A stretch of DNA of 64,000 nucleotides from Microbacterium capsulatum (GCF_030865425.1 NZ_JAVFCB010000001.1:235482-299481); one strand, 5' to 3'; counted from the stretch's first letter, positions 50,483 to 60,068 are shown. Notes: generated by a model from the letters alone, not told the origin. Made by a program: numbers and translations.

Positions 50483-51277
50483 TCAGCTCGCCGGTGCGGC
50501 CGGAGCGGTCGGGCCGTAGGCCACACCGAAGCCGTCGCCGTCGACATCCGGCACCGACGGCGTGGACACCTGACGCCGGTTCTGGATCATGACGCCCGCC
50601 TCGGACGGGACGAGGTTCGCAGAGTGCCCGTCGACCGTCCCGGGATCGAACGCCGTGGGCCCGAAGTGCGCCAGCTGCGCGACCTTGTTGTTGACGGTCG
50701 GCGCCTCCTCGATCCATTCCGCCGACGTCCGCGGCCCCGTGTAGGTCTGCGTCGTGGTGAACGACTGCGTGGTCGTGGTGTCCGCGATCGTGATCGTCCA
50801 CGTGGTGCCGGACGTCTGCGCGATCGACGCGGTCATCACGTCGCCCGGATTGACCGGCATGGAGATCCGGGTCTCGTTCGCCGGGAGGATCTCCCACCAC
50901 GCCGCGTAGTACGCGGTGCCGTTCACGTAGTCGGACTCGGTCCCCGTCTGGATCAGGTTCGAGTTGTTGTACCCGTCGATCCCGATCCAGTTCGACGAAT
51001 ACGACGAACCGCGCGTCGGGGAGACGGCGGGCACCGTCCATCGACCGGTGATGGAGGTGAAGTTCGAGCCCGTCTCGGCGTAGCCGGACCAGTTGGTCGA
51101 CGCCCACCCCGCATTGCCCGGCAGGTCGCCGCCGTGCGGGATGCGGGGCTTGTGCGCGACCGTCGGCACGTCCGCCCCGGGATCGGACGGCGTCGTCCGC
51201 GCATCGGCGGCGACAGGCCACAGCACCGCCGCGGCGATGAGGGAGGCTGAAAGGGTTGCCGTCATGCGCCGGAGCAT
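50483..51277 (-). CDS. secreted G1-family glutamic peptidase (eqolisin-like)
   Basis: A 264-residue protein with a signal peptide (MLRRMTATLSASLIAAAVLW, then AADA). The eqolisin beta-sandwich is recognisable: ASTNWSGYAETGS, ITGRWTVPAVSP, SSNWIGIDGYNNSNLIQTGTE, and SAEWIEEAPTVN. Gln110 in the LIQTG strand and a Glu in the 187-191 cluster should form the catalytic Gln-Glu dyad. Eqolisins are acid endopeptidases first known in fungi; bacterial members are rarer. With the S53 gene at 4743, the window encodes two secreted acid-type peptidases. Confidence 0.85.
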   Translation of the reverse strand: MLRRMTATLSASLIAAAVLWPVAADARTTPSDPGADVPTVAHKPRIPHGGDLPGNAGWASTNWSGYAETGSNFTSITGRWTVPAVSPTRGSSYSSNWIGIDGYNNSNLIQTGTESDYVNGTAYYAAWWEILPANETRISMPVNPGDVMTASIAQTSGTTWTITIADTTTTQSFTTTQTYTGPRTSAEWIEEAPTVNNKVAQLAHFGPTAFDPGTVDGHSANLVPSEAGVMIQNRRQVSTPSVPDVDGDGFGVAYGPTAPAAPAS

Positions 51278-51465
51278 GGTCCACCTCGTCCCTGGGGGTG
51301 ACCGCCCGCCCGATGCGGCGATCGCGACGTCAGTCTAATTTCCTTCGACCGTGAGCCGCCGGGACGCTCAGCAACATCAAAAGTTTCGGCGCGTGGCGAG
51401 GCGGCATCGATCGCGTGACCCGGCCCGCGCATCGGTGCCGACCCGGCGCGGGCCAGAATGGGACC

Positions 51466-52680
51466 GTGACGGCGAAACGAACCTTCGCGGTCGTCGGCGC
51501 AGGGATCATCGGCGCCGCGACCGCCCGCGAGCTGTCCCGGCGCTTCCCGGACGCCGAGGTGGTCGTCCTGGAGAAGGAGCTGCGGGTCGCGCAGCACCAG
51601 ACGGGGCACAACTCCGGCGTCGTGCACGCCGGGCTCTACTACGAGCCCGGCGGCCTGAAGGCGCGGCTGTGCCGGCGCGGCGTCGGGCTCATCCGCGCCC
51701 TCTGCGCGGAGAAGGAGCTGCCGTACATCGAGTGCGGCAAGCTCGTCGTCGCGCTCGACGACGCCGAGGAGCGGCGCCTGGAGGACATCTTCGACCGCGC
51801 GGTCGCGAACGGCGTTCCCGGCGCCAGGATGATCGGCGCCGAGGAGATCCGGGAGATCGAGCCCCACGCGACGGGCATCGCCGCCCTGCACTCGCCGAGC
51901 ACCGCGATCGTCGACTACGCGGCCATCACCGCGGCGCTGATCGATGACGTGGTCGCCGATGGGGGGCGGATCCGGTTCGGCTGCGAGGTGCACCGTCTCG
52001 AGGACCGCTCCGACGGCGTCGTGCTCCACACCTCCCTGGGCGAGGTGCGCGCCGATCAGGTCGTCGTCTGCGCCGGTGCCCAGTCCGACCGGATCGCCCG
52101 GCGCTCGGGCGGCGCGCGCGATCCCGAGGTCGTGCCGTTCTTCGGGCAGTACTTCCTGCTCGAGCCCGCCTATCGCGACGTGCTGTCCGGGCTCGTGTAT
52201 CCGGTGCCGGATCCGATGTACCCGTTCCTCGGCGTGCACCTGACCAGGCGCTTCGACGGCGAGACGACCGTCGGCCCGAACGCGTTCCTGTCGCTCTCCC
52301 GCGAGGGGTACCGCGGCCTCGGCCTGGACCTGCGGGATCTCGGCGAGGCCCTGGGCAGCGGCGCGTTCTGGCGGTTCGCGGCGCACAACGCCCCGAGCGC
52401 GGTCCGCGAGGCGCGCACGGTGCTGTCGAAGCGGTTCTTCCTCCGGGAGGCGCAGAAGTACGTGCCCGCGCTCGAGGGTGCGCAGGCGACCAGGCTCACC
52501 CGCGGCATCCGCGCGCAGGCGATGGACGCCTCCGGACGGCTCGTCGACGACTTCGCCATCGCACACGACGGGCGGGTCACCCACGTCCGCAATGCGCCGT
52601 CACCGGGCGCGACGTCGTCGATGGCGATCGCCGAGCACATCGTCGACGCGGTGAGCGCGCGGCACGGCCTGGCCGGATAG
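51466..52680 (+). CDS. lhgO: L-2-hydroxyglutarate oxidase
   Basis: A 404-residue FAD-dependent oxidase of the DAO family, the LhgO group, oxidising L-2-hydroxyglutarate to 2-oxoglutarate. VVGAGIIGAATAREL is the FAD-binding loop, and HQTGHNSGVVHAGLYYEPGGLKA is the LhgO signature. FLGVHLTRRFDGETTVGPNA is also conserved. The GTG at 51466 is chosen since CAGAAT ends six bases upstream (leaderless), and earlier starts lie upstream of that box. A hairpin shared with the convergent M23 gene follows. Confidence 0.9.
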   Translation: MTAKRTFAVVGAGIIGAATARELSRRFPDAEVVVLEKELRVAQHQTGHNSGVVHAGLYYEPGGLKARLCRRGVGLIRALCAEKELPYIECGKLVVALDDAEERRLEDIFDRAVANGVPGARMIGAEEIREIEPHATGIAALHSPSTAIVDYAAITAALIDDVVADGGRIRFGCEVHRLEDRSDGVVLHTSLGEVRADQVVVCAGAQSDRIARRSGGARDPEVVPFFGQYFLLEPAYRDVLSGLVYPVPDPMYPFLGVHLTRRFDGETTVGPNAFLSLSREGYRGLGLDLRDLGEALGSGAFWRFAAHNAPSAVREARTVLSKRFFLREAQKYVPALEGAQATRLTRGIRAQAMDASGRLVDDFAIAHDGRVTHVRNAPSPGATSSMAIAEHIVDAVSARHGLAG

Positions 52681-52699
52681 CCGTCCCGGACACGCGAAA

Positions 52700-52719
52700 G
52701 CCCCCGCCGGAGCGGGGGC
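52700..52719. terminator. bidirectional hairpin terminator
   Basis: GCCCCCGC and GCGGGGGC form an 8-bp perfect stem around a CGGA loop, between the convergent lhgO and M23 genes. Confidence 0.7.
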
Positions 52720-52744
52720 CTGTCGCGTATGGAGCGCGTCCGAG

Positions 52745-53809
52745 TCAGAAGACGTTCGCCTCGAGCCAGGAGAGCGGGTCGATCGGCGAGTCGTTGAGGT
52801 GCACCTCGAAGTGCAGGCACGAGCCGACGGTGTAGCCGGTGTTGCCGACGCGGCCGAGGAACTGACCGGCCGTGACGCACTCGCCGACCTTGACGGCGCG
52901 GCTGCCGTAGTCCATGTGCCCGTAGAGGGTCGAGACCGACTGGCGGCCGCTCAGGGCCGGGTGCTCGAGCTGCACGGTCACGCCGTACCCGCCGTAGCTG
53001 TCCTGCGACATCGAGACGCAGCCGTCGGCGGCGGCGTAGATCGGGGTGCCGATCGAGGCGGCGAAGTCCTGGCCCATGTGCGTACGACCGGTGCGCGCTG
53101 CGCCGAACCCGTCGGTGAGCGTGTAGGAGCCGGCGGACATGGGGTAGATGACCTGGCCGGGCTTCGCGATCGAGGCGACGCCGGTGCGCTGGGCGGCGGC
53201 CGTCGCGGCCTGCATGGCCTGCAGCTCGGTCGGGGTGGTCGCGGTGTAGGTGCCGTTGACGTGCACCTCGGGGAGGATGCCCTTGCCCGCGGTGAAGGAC
53301 TGGGCCCGGATGTCCGCGGACGCGTTGGTGGCGGACGCGTGCGCGCCGTTCGCGTTCACCAGCGCCATGGCGGGCAGGGTCGTGCCGCAGACCAGTGCAG
53401 TGATGGCGAGGACCGTGCCGCCCGTGCGACCGACCCGGCCGAGGACGCGGCGCTGCCCGGCGTTCGGGCGGGGGGCGCGGGCGTTCGGACGGGTCGCGGT
53501 GGAACGCCGCTTGGACGGGGTGCGACCGCGTCCCCGGGCCGTCGCCGGTCGGGTGTGCGAGTCGTCGGTCGACGCGGTGGTCGGGACCTCGGTGGTCGAG
53601 GACGGGACCCGGGTCTCGGTCATGGGGACGACCGGGGCCTCTGCGACCCGGGGCGTCTCCGCGAAGAGGGGGAGATCCGCGACCGTGGGAGCGGCCGGCT
53701 CGACCGCGAGGGGGAGCGCCGCCTGCGCTGCCACCATCACGGGAGTGCTCGCCGCATCGAGGACGAGAGGAGTGGTCCGAGCTCCGCCGAGCTCCGTCTC
53801 CGCGTTCAA
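52745..53809 (-). CDS. M23-family cell-wall endopeptidase
   Basis: The C-terminal 130 residues are an M23 zinc peptidase domain (lysostaphin/LytM-type), with ligands HMGQD and LHFEVH, ending PLSWLEANVF. It should cut peptidoglycan crosslinks outside the cell. One membrane helix (TVLAITALVCGTTLPAMAL) follows a long basic, Ala/Pro/Arg-rich cytoplasmic part. The given TTG start at 53809 is the only usual start codon in frame. However, the frame stays open 49 codons upstream with coding-like sequence (SRRDLRREREQ), and the only ribosome site precedes ATC-ATC near 53932. The true N-terminus is therefore unresolved. Confidence 0.85.
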   Translation of the reverse strand: MNAETELGGARTTPLVLDAASTPVMVAAQAALPLAVEPAAPTVADLPLFAETPRVAEAPVVPMTETRVPSSTTEVPTTASTDDSHTRPATARGRGRTPSKRRSTATRPNARAPRPNAGQRRVLGRVGRTGGTVLAITALVCGTTLPAMALVNANGAHASATNASADIRAQSFTAGKGILPEVHVNGTYTATTPTELQAMQAATAAAQRTGVASIAKPGQVIYPMSAGSYTLTDGFGAARTGRTHMGQDFAASIGTPIYAAADGCVSMSQDSYGGYGVTVQLEHPALSGRQSVSTLYGHMDYGSRAVKVGECVTAGQFLGRVGNTGYTVGSCLHFEVHLNDSPIDPLSWLEANVF

Positions 53810-53926
53810 CTGCTCCCGTTCGCGTCGCAGGTCTCGGCGACTCGGAGCCGACGGAGCGGCGAGGGTCGCGGGGACGAGATCTGCATTCTGGGCAGCAATG
53901 GACGCGGTATCGGGTGTTCGCGAACT

Positions 53927-53975
53927 GATGATCGGCTCCTCGGGCGGCGGAGAGTGTTATCGATCCGTAATAGTA
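53927..53975 (-). promoter_or_regulatory. M23 gene promoter and ribosome site pointing to a non-standard start
   Basis: TACTAT (53975-53970) is a good -10 box and would start transcription near 53963. AGGAG (53940-53936) follows, then CCG ATC ATC AGT in the peptidase frame. No ATG, GTG or TTG occurs in frame until 53809, about 150 bases into the message. Confidence 0.4.
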
Positions 53976-54028
53976 CGGGGGCTTTCCTGTGAAACACCCG
54001 GATCGCCGCGTCGCGGCGCGTCGGACCC

Positions 54029-56578
54029 TCAGCGGGCGTCGCCCCGGTTCGTGATCGTCTGCACGAGGGCGAGGTACTCCTTCGGCGTCGCCTGAGGGAG
54101 GTACGCGTTGCCGATCGCCATCCCGATCGTGCCGAGCTGCGCCGGGTCCGCGTACGCCATGTAGATCGTCTCGTAGCGAGGGTTGAACTTGCTCTTGAAA
54201 CGGAACAGGGAGGTGAACCCGTACGCCGGCTCCAGCATCTCGCCGAGCCAGGACAGCAGGCGGTCCATGACCGTGGGATCCGCGGGCCGCTCGCCGGGTT
54301 TCGTCGCGAGCGGCGCCCCCGACAGGCTGAGCACCTCGGCGCCCTGCTCCTTCATGTGCAGCGCGGCCGACGCGATGACGAACTCCATGATCCCGGGCAT
54401 GGATCCGTCGCCACGGCGCATGAAGTCGATCGTCCAGCCGGTGATCCGGCCGTCGGTCCAGCTCGGCAGCCAGCTCGTCGTCGCCTCGATCGTGCCCTCC
54501 TGGTTGATCGCGAGGAAGATGCCGACGTCCGGATCCTTCAGCTCCTCGGTGCCGCCGAGGGTGAAGCCCATCTCCGGGAGCTTCTTGTTCGCGACCCACT
54601 CCTCGCTCACCGCGACGATCTGCGCCGTGTACTTCGGGGGAAGGTCGTGCCACGTCGACCACAGCGTCGTGATGCCTTCGCGCTGGCCGCGGTTGAGCGG
54701 CTGGCGCACCTTCTGCCAGGCCTTGCCGGTCAGCTCGAGCCCCGGCAGGTCGAGCACGGTCTCCTCGCCGACCGACATGTACTGCCAGCCGAACGACTGG
54801 AAGATGGGCAGGTAGCGCTCGTGGAAACTGTAGAAGCAGGCGGACCACCCCTGCGACTCGCAGTGGTGCACGAAGCCCTCGATGGTCTCCCGTTCCGCGC
54901 CCGCGGCGCAGACGGGATCCGACATCGTCAGCGCGATCCCGTTGATGACGCGGTAGGCGACGGCGCCCTCGCCGTCCGGGGTGAACCAGTAGCCGTTGCC
55001 GGGCCAGGTGCCCATGAATCCGAGCGTGCCGCCGCCGCCGGTGGTGAGGAGGGCGCGGAACCGCGTCTCGGCGTCGGCGTCGCGTTCGACGCCCGTCGCG
55101 CGGTACAGCCGCACGGTGGCGAGGATGAACACCGCCCAGAACAGCACGCCGACCCACTGGTACACGACCAGGGCGACGCCGTCGACGGGGATCGCCTCCT
55201 CGGTCACGGGCGGCAGGAAGCCGGCGGGCACGAACGGGCGCAGGATGTCGCCGACCAGGCCGCCGATCGTCGGGCGCCCGTCCATGTAGTTCTCGCCGTC
55301 CATGAGCCCGATCGTGACGTACGCGGCGGCCAGCACGATCCAGGCGCCGGCGATCGTGACGAGGAACTGCAGGGCCGCACCGCGCGGTGCCCTGACCCGG
55401 AAGCGATGACGGGTCAGGAGTAGCAGCATCACGACCAGGAGCGGGACGAGGGTCGCGAGTACGATCGCGACGGCCTCCTCGAAGCGGAGCAGGTCGCGGG
55501 TCTTCGCCTGGAGCAGCTCGGTCACGCCGAGCACGCCGCCGGTCAGCACCGCGATCGCGGCGTTCACGACGATCGCGAGGATCCACGCCGCCCGGCGTCC
55601 GCGGCGCAGCCCCCAGGCTGCGAGGAGGGCCAGCAGCAGCGGGACGAGGCTGACCAGGAACGGACCGGGGCCCGCGGTGAGGATCGCGTCCGCCTGCTTC
55701 AGGCACTCCGCGGTGAAGTCGTCATTGCAGGACTTCGGCACCTCGGTCTCGGTGATCGGGGCGAATCCGGCGACGACCGCGCTGAGGGGAGCGGCGACGG
55801 ATCCGGAGATCAGCACGATGATCGGGCCGAGGCCGGTGGCGGCCACGATCGCGGCCACGATCGTGCGGACCTCGCGGAAGGAGCTGCGGTGCCACGCGGC
55901 GAGCACGGCTCCGCGGGAGATGGCGGCACCCGCCAGCAGGCCGAGCACGCCGGAGATGAGACGGAAGACGCTGTCGCTGTCGCCCGCGTAGAGCGCGAAC
56001 ATGAGCAGCAGCGTGAAGCCGATGACGCGGATCCGGCGCTGCCACAGGGTCGGGGCCAGCGCGCTCGCCGCCATGATCATGCCCACGACCCCGAGGGACG
56101 GGTCCAGGACCAGGTCGAGGCTCGCCAGGTCGGCCCAGTCCGACCCCCAGGCGACCAGGAGCGCCTGCAGACCGACGCCGAGCAGGATCGCGACGATGCC
56201 CGTGACCAGGAAGAGCACGATCGCGCGCACGGTGCCGAGGCGCCGCTCGGCGTAGGCGCCGACGGTCAGGGTGAGCAGGATCACCAGGATCCCGCTGATC
56301 AGCGAGTCCACGAGCAGGAGCGCGGTGACCGGTGTCCACCCGTACGCGAGCCGGCCCGTGGTGACCAGGCCCGCGGCGAGCTCCTGCGGGAACCGGCCCC
56401 AGAACGTCCCGAAGACGAGGCCGCCGGCGAGCGTGATCAGGGCGAGGGCGACGCTGAACGGGTTCGCCCTGGCATAGGCCGCGACCGCTCGGAGGCGGCG
56501 AGGCATCGACGGCGGGGCGGGATCGGCGGGGGCGTGCTGCGCGGGTGCCGAGTCGGGGACGGGATCGGTGCTGGTCAT
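54029..56578 (-). CDS. MprF-like phosphatidylglycerol lysyltransferase (DUF2156)
   Basis: An 849-residue membrane protein. After a Pro/Ala-rich start, residues about 45-230 form five to six helices that read like a rhomboid-type bundle (LISGILVILLTLTVGAYAERRLG). A second helical block of about six helices follows, and the cytosolic C-terminal 330 residues are the DUF2156/LPG synthase domain (GFMGTWPGNGYWFTP, SACFYSFHERYLPIFQSFGW, PMGFTLGGTEELKDP). It would transfer an aminoacyl group from tRNA to phosphatidylglycerol, changing surface charge. The ATG at 56578 fits; the longer frame overlaps the neighbouring esterase gene. Confidence 0.85.
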   Translation of the reverse strand: MTSTDPVPDSAPAQHAPADPAPPSMPRRLRAVAAYARANPFSVALALITLAGGLVFGTFWGRFPQELAAGLVTTGRLAYGWTPVTALLLVDSLISGILVILLTLTVGAYAERRLGTVRAIVLFLVTGIVAILLGVGLQALLVAWGSDWADLASLDLVLDPSLGVVGMIMAASALAPTLWQRRIRVIGFTLLLMFALYAGDSDSVFRLISGVLGLLAGAAISRGAVLAAWHRSSFREVRTIVAAIVAATGLGPIIVLISGSVAAPLSAVVAGFAPITETEVPKSCNDDFTAECLKQADAILTAGPGPFLVSLVPLLLALLAAWGLRRGRRAAWILAIVVNAAIAVLTGGVLGVTELLQAKTRDLLRFEEAVAIVLATLVPLLVVMLLLLTRHRFRVRAPRGAALQFLVTIAGAWIVLAAAYVTIGLMDGENYMDGRPTIGGLVGDILRPFVPAGFLPPVTEEAIPVDGVALVVYQWVGVLFWAVFILATVRLYRATGVERDADAETRFRALLTTGGGGTLGFMGTWPGNGYWFTPDGEGAVAYRVINGIALTMSDPVCAAGAERETIEGFVHHCESQGWSACFYSFHERYLPIFQSFGWQYMSVGEETVLDLPGLELTGKAWQKVRQPLNRGQREGITTLWSTWHDLPPKYTAQIVAVSEEWVANKKLPEMGFTLGGTEELKDPDVGIFLAINQEGTIEATTSWLPSWTDGRITGWTIDFMRRGDGSMPGIMEFVIASAALHMKEQGAEVLSLSGAPLATKPGERPADPTVMDRLLSWLGEMLEPAYGFTSLFRFKSKFNPRYETIYMAYADPAQLGTIGMAIGNAYLPQATPKEYLALVQTITNRGDAR

Positions 56579-56633
56579 CTGCGGCTCTCTCTGCGTGCGA
56601 ACGGTGTCGAGGGCGGTCGTCGTCGGCTTCTGA

Positions 56634-57941
56634 TCAGGGTGCCGACAAACCCAGGTGTTTGTACAGCAGCTCCATCGCATACGGGATCCCGCCGGTGAGA
56701 GCCGAGACCACGTGGTCGGCGCCCGGCACCACGTAGAAGGTCGTCGCGAAGCCGGCCGCCTGGGCGAGTTCGGAGTTCTTCTGCACGCCGGGGAGGAATC
56801 CCGGATCCTTCTCGCCGACGGTGAACACGGCCAGGTGACCCGCGAACGCTCCCGGGTGCGCGGCGATCCCGGCCGCGGGCCTGTTCGCGTCGAACGCGGC
56901 GGTGTCGCCGCCGAACAGGGTCTTGATCGCCTCGCTCCGCCACTCCGCCCCGGGGTACTCGTCCGGCGAGATCGCGACCAGGTTCCCCCAGAGCTCGGGG
57001 TGGTGGGTGGCGAAGGTGAACGCGCACGCGCCGCCGTTCGAGTAGCCCATGATCGTCCAGTACTTGTGGTCGAGCAGGACGTTCAGGTGCTTCGTCGCGT
57101 AGGCGGGGATGTCGGTGTTGACGTAGGTCGAGACGCCGCCGTACTTGGCGGAGTCGACGCACACCGGATCCTGCTTCTCGTTCCCGAGCTGGTCGGCGAC
57201 GATCACGATCGGCGCGAGGCCCCTGTTCTTCGCCGCCAGGGCGTCGAGGGCCGATGCGATGAAGCTCGGATCCGGGGCGCCCGGATAGCCCATCATCATC
57301 ACGACGAGCGGGAGCCGCGGTGCGTTCTCGACCTGCGCGGCCGGGGGCAGGTAGATCGCGGCGTTGCGCGGCACGAATCCGGCGGTGGACGGGATCTTCT
57401 TGTCCCCGCCGAGCTGGGCGACGATGCTCGTCTTCGGCATGTCGGCGGGCGGATTCCAGGTCTGGTAGAGGGGCCCGCTCGCCGTCTGCGTCGGCGACGG
57501 CGCGGGCTTCGGCAGGTGGTGGATGTCGTCCTGGGTGGAGACGCCGAACATCGCGCCCACGGTCGTGTCGATGCCGAAGGCCGCGTTCACCCCGAAGGTC
57601 GTGGAGATCAGGGAGAGGATCACCACGAGCACGGCGACGGCCTTGCGCCAGATGCCGCGCTCCCACAGCGAGGCGACGCCGAACAGGGCGCCCGCGAAGC
57701 CGGCCGGCACCCAGTACCAGCACGCGTCCGGCAGCTGCACACCGAACGCGTCGGTGGCGTTGGAGATGCCGATGGTGGCCAGGCCCGCGCCGGCGCCGAC
57801 GGCGATCGCGATCACCACGCGCCACAGCCAGGCCGGGGTGGGACGTCGGATGAGCAGCGCCACGACGCCGACGATGGTGAGGCCCCACACCGTGTAGGGG
57901 AGCGGCCCATCGATGACGTCGAGGCGGTAGAACCAGGTCAT
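56634..57941 (-). CDS. membrane-anchored alpha/beta-hydrolase (esterase D/Ag85-like)
   Basis: A 435-residue protein. The first 130 residues are four membrane helices, and the outer part is an alpha/beta-hydrolase: the nucleophile elbow is GYSNGGACAF, the acid is probably in FTVGEKDPGF, and the His is in VVPGADHVVSAL. This layout is shared by mycolyltransferase-like esterases of actinobacteria lacking mycolic acids. The natural acyl substrate is unknown. AAGGAGATCGG before the ATG at 57941 fixes the start. It is followed by the MprF-like gene 55 bases downstream; both may act on the envelope. Confidence 0.85.
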   Translation of the reverse strand: MTWFYRLDVIDGPLPYTVWGLTIVGVVALLIRRPTPAWLWRVVIAIAVGAGAGLATIGISNATDAFGVQLPDACWYWVPAGFAGALFGVASLWERGIWRKAVAVLVVILSLISTTFGVNAAFGIDTTVGAMFGVSTQDDIHHLPKPAPSPTQTASGPLYQTWNPPADMPKTSIVAQLGGDKKIPSTAGFVPRNAAIYLPPAAQVENAPRLPLVVMMMGYPGAPDPSFIASALDALAAKNRGLAPIVIVADQLGNEKQDPVCVDSAKYGGVSTYVNTDIPAYATKHLNVLLDHKYWTIMGYSNGGACAFTFATHHPELWGNLVAISPDEYPGAEWRSEAIKTLFGGDTAAFDANRPAAGIAAHPGAFAGHLAVFTVGEKDPGFLPGVQKNSELAQAAGFATTFYVVPGADHVVSALTGGIPYAMELLYKHLGLSAP

Positions 57942-58044
57942 CCGATCTCCTTGGGCGGCGGCGGAGCGTCGGCTCCGCCGGTGCCGACTATAGCCCGCGC
58001 CGCGGGCTCGCTCGGTTCGCGGGGCGCCGCACGCCTCGATCGTC

Positions 58045-58173
58045 GTGACCCGCACGCCGTGGATCGTGGCCCACCCCGACCAGGTCATCCTGAAGACGCG
58101 CGATGCCGTGCGCACCGTCGCGCGGGCGCTGGTCGGGCGGATCCGCGCGGCCGCCCAGCGCGAGGGCCAGTAG
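58045..58173 (+). CDS. possible 42-residue fragment or small protein
   Basis: The frame from GTG reads VTRTPWIVAHPDQ and ends VGRIRAAAQREGQ. It is amphipathic and has biased third positions. It looks like the C-terminal end of a larger protein whose remainder is gone, or an independent small gene. There is no ribosome site. Identity unknown. Confidence 0.2.
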   Translation: MTRTPWIVAHPDQVILKTRDAVRTVARALVGRIRAAAQREGQ

Positions 58174-58220
58174 GCGCCTCCGCGGTGTGCGCGGGCCGGC
58201 GCCGCTCAGCGGGGGGCCGA

Positions 58221-58895
58221 TCAGCGTCCGGGTGCGGTCACGCCGCGGGCGGAGGCCGCGGCGTCGATGAGCGCGCGCAGCTCGTCGGCGGGCAGATCCG
58301 CGCCGAAGGTCGGGTTGCCGGGCTGGAGGACGACACCCGCGGCGAGCGGACCCGCATCGATCGGGTCGAACCCCAGGGCGTCGATCACCGCGGAGACCCG
58401 GGCGACGTCGGCCGGGTCGTCTCCCGCGACGGCGATCGCCTTGCGTCCCGGGGCGCCGGCGGACCGCGCCTCCTCCTCGAGGTCGTGATAGCCCATGTGA
58501 TTCAGCCCCTTCACGACGCGGGCGCCGGCGAGGAACTCCTGCACGATCTCGCTCGTCGAGGTGCGCGGATCGTTCAGGTCGTCGCGGATCCCGTCCGTCT
58601 CCCACCAGTAGTTCATGGCGTCGATCACGAGCTTGCCGTCCAGCTCTGCGACGGGGAGGCGGCGGTGCTTGCCGAGCGGCAGCGCGAGGATGACGAGGTC
58701 GGCATCGCGCGCGGCCTCCTCGGGCCGCACCGCGACGGCCCCGGGGACGAGCACCTCGATCGTCAGGGCGATCCGGTCCGGATCCGCGGATCCGGAGATC
58801 AGCACCCGGTACCCGGCCGCGAGCGCGAGACGGGTGAGCACGGTGCCGACCTTGCCGGCGCCGAGGATCCCGATGGTGCGGATGGTCTCGTTCAT
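58221..58895 (-). CDS. NADPH:F420 oxidoreductase-like NAD(P)-binding protein
   Basis: A 224-residue Rossmann protein of the F420-dependent NADP reductase family. [19 protein letters not shown] is the dinucleotide loop, and [17 protein letters not shown] follows where NADP-specific residues sit. [18 protein letters not shown] and [18 protein letters not shown] are also conserved. It may transfer hydride between NADPH and F420 or a flavin, or act on another substrate. It follows the flavin monooxygenase gene by 26 bases on the same strand, suggesting a supply of reduced cofactor to that enzyme. Confidence 0.8.
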   Translation of the reverse strand: MNETIRTIGILGAGKVGTVLTRLALAAGYRVLISGSADPDRIALTIEVLVPGAVAVRPEEAARDADLVILALPLGKHRRLPVAELDGKLVIDAMNYWWETDGIRDDLNDPRTSTSEIVQEFLAGARVVKGLNHMGYHDLEEEARSAGAPGRKAIAVAGDDPADVARVSAVIDALGFDPIDAGPLAAGVVLQPGNPTFGADLPADELRALIDAAASARGVTAPGR

Positions 58896-58921
58896 GATGT
58901 GCTCCAGAGGTGACGCGGGGA

Positions 58922-60034
58922 TCAGGCGTGCACGGCCTTGCCGTCGGCGGTGATCCGCGCGACGGGCCGGCGGGTGAGGTACCAGCTGCCCGGATCCTCC
59001 TCGAGCAGTTCGCGCACGCGCGGGGCGACCCGCTCGCCGAAGAGGCGGATGCTGTGCTCGCGCACGTCGCGGGGCAGGTGGGTCAGGTCGTATTTGAGGT
59101 CGAAGCGGGACAGGTGGTTGTCGCGGACGATGCCGGCGATCTTCTGCGCGACCGTCTCGGGGGAGCCGACGTACAGCGCGCCGGTGTCCACCTCCTCGGC
59201 GTAGCGCGCCGCCGTCGGCGGGTAGAAGCCGCGCTCCTTGCTGATCGCGGTGACGACCGGCTGCCAGTGCTTCCAGTGCACGTTCTTCGCCTCGTCGTCG
59301 GTGTCGGCCACGAGGCCGAGGGAGTGCTGCGCGATCGGCAGCTCCGGGCGCCCGAACTTCGCCAGCGCCCGCAGGTACAGCTCGGCGTGCCCGGCGAAGC
59401 GCTGCGGCTGGCCGCCGATGATCGCCATCATCAGGGGGAGCCCGTGCTGGGCGGCACGCACGACGGAGTCCGGGCTGCCGCCGATCCCGATCCAGGCGGG
59501 GATCCCGCCCTCCGGCATGCGCGGGTGCAGGCGCACGTTCTCGAGCGGTGTGCGGTACTTGCCCTCCCAGGTCACCCGGTCCTCGCGCATGAGCCGCAGG
59601 AACAGGTCGAGCTTCTCCTCGAAGATCTCCTCGTACTCCGCGATGTCGTAGCCGAACAGCGGGAACGACTCGATCGCCGACGCCCTTCCGAGGATGAGCT
59701 CGGTGCGGCCCCGGGAGATCGCGTCCGCCGTGGCGAACTGCTGATAGAGGCGCACCGGATCCTGCGTCGAGAGCACCGTGACGGACGTTCCGAGCCGGAT
59801 CACGGACGTCGCCTGCGCGGCCGCCGCGAGCACGACGGGCGTGGCGGAATCGACCGAGTCCTCCTTGTAGTGCTCGCCGACGCTGAAGATGTCGAGCCCC
59901 ACCGATTCGGCCAGCTGCGCCTCCTCGACGAGCAGTCGCACCGACTCGGCGTCGGTCATCACGCGGTCGCCGTCGGTGGCCACGTCTCCGAACGAGTTCA
60001 GCCCGAACTCGAAGTTCTCCGTCTGAGCAGTCAT
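58922..60034 (-). CDS. LLM-class flavin-dependent oxidoreductase
   Basis: A 370-residue luciferase-like monooxygenase (TIM barrel using FMN or F420). Conserved blocks are [49 protein letters not shown] and [16 protein letters not shown]. The substrate is unknown; members oxidise aldehydes, alkanesulphonates or xenobiotics. Its promoter faces the MarR gene across a gap holding two TTGA-N4-TCAA palindromes, so it is probably repressed by that regulator. Confidence 0.88.
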   Translation of the reverse strand: MTAQTENFEFGLNSFGDVATDGDRVMTDAESVRLLVEEAQLAESVGLDIFSVGEHYKEDSVDSATPVVLAAAAQATSVIRLGTSVTVLSTQDPVRLYQQFATADAISRGRTELILGRASAIESFPLFGYDIAEYEEIFEEKLDLFLRLMREDRVTWEGKYRTPLENVRLHPRMPEGGIPAWIGIGGSPDSVVRAAQHGLPLMMAIIGGQPQRFAGHAELYLRALAKFGRPELPIAQHSLGLVADTDDEAKNVHWKHWQPVVTAISKERGFYPPTAARYAEEVDTGALYVGSPETVAQKIAGIVRDNHLSRFDLKYDLTHLPRDVREHSIRLFGERVAPRVRELLEEDPGSWYLTRRPVARITADGKAVHA

Positions 60035-60068
60035 CGCTGCGCCCTTCCGTGCACCCGGTCGATCCGGA

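Noticed and set aside
53810..54028. c-di-AMP (ydaO) riboswitch ahead of the M23 peptidase gene
   Set aside because: Such switches precede many actinobacterial wall hydrolases, but fewer than 40 bases lie between the likely transcription start and the ribosome site, too few for the aptamer.
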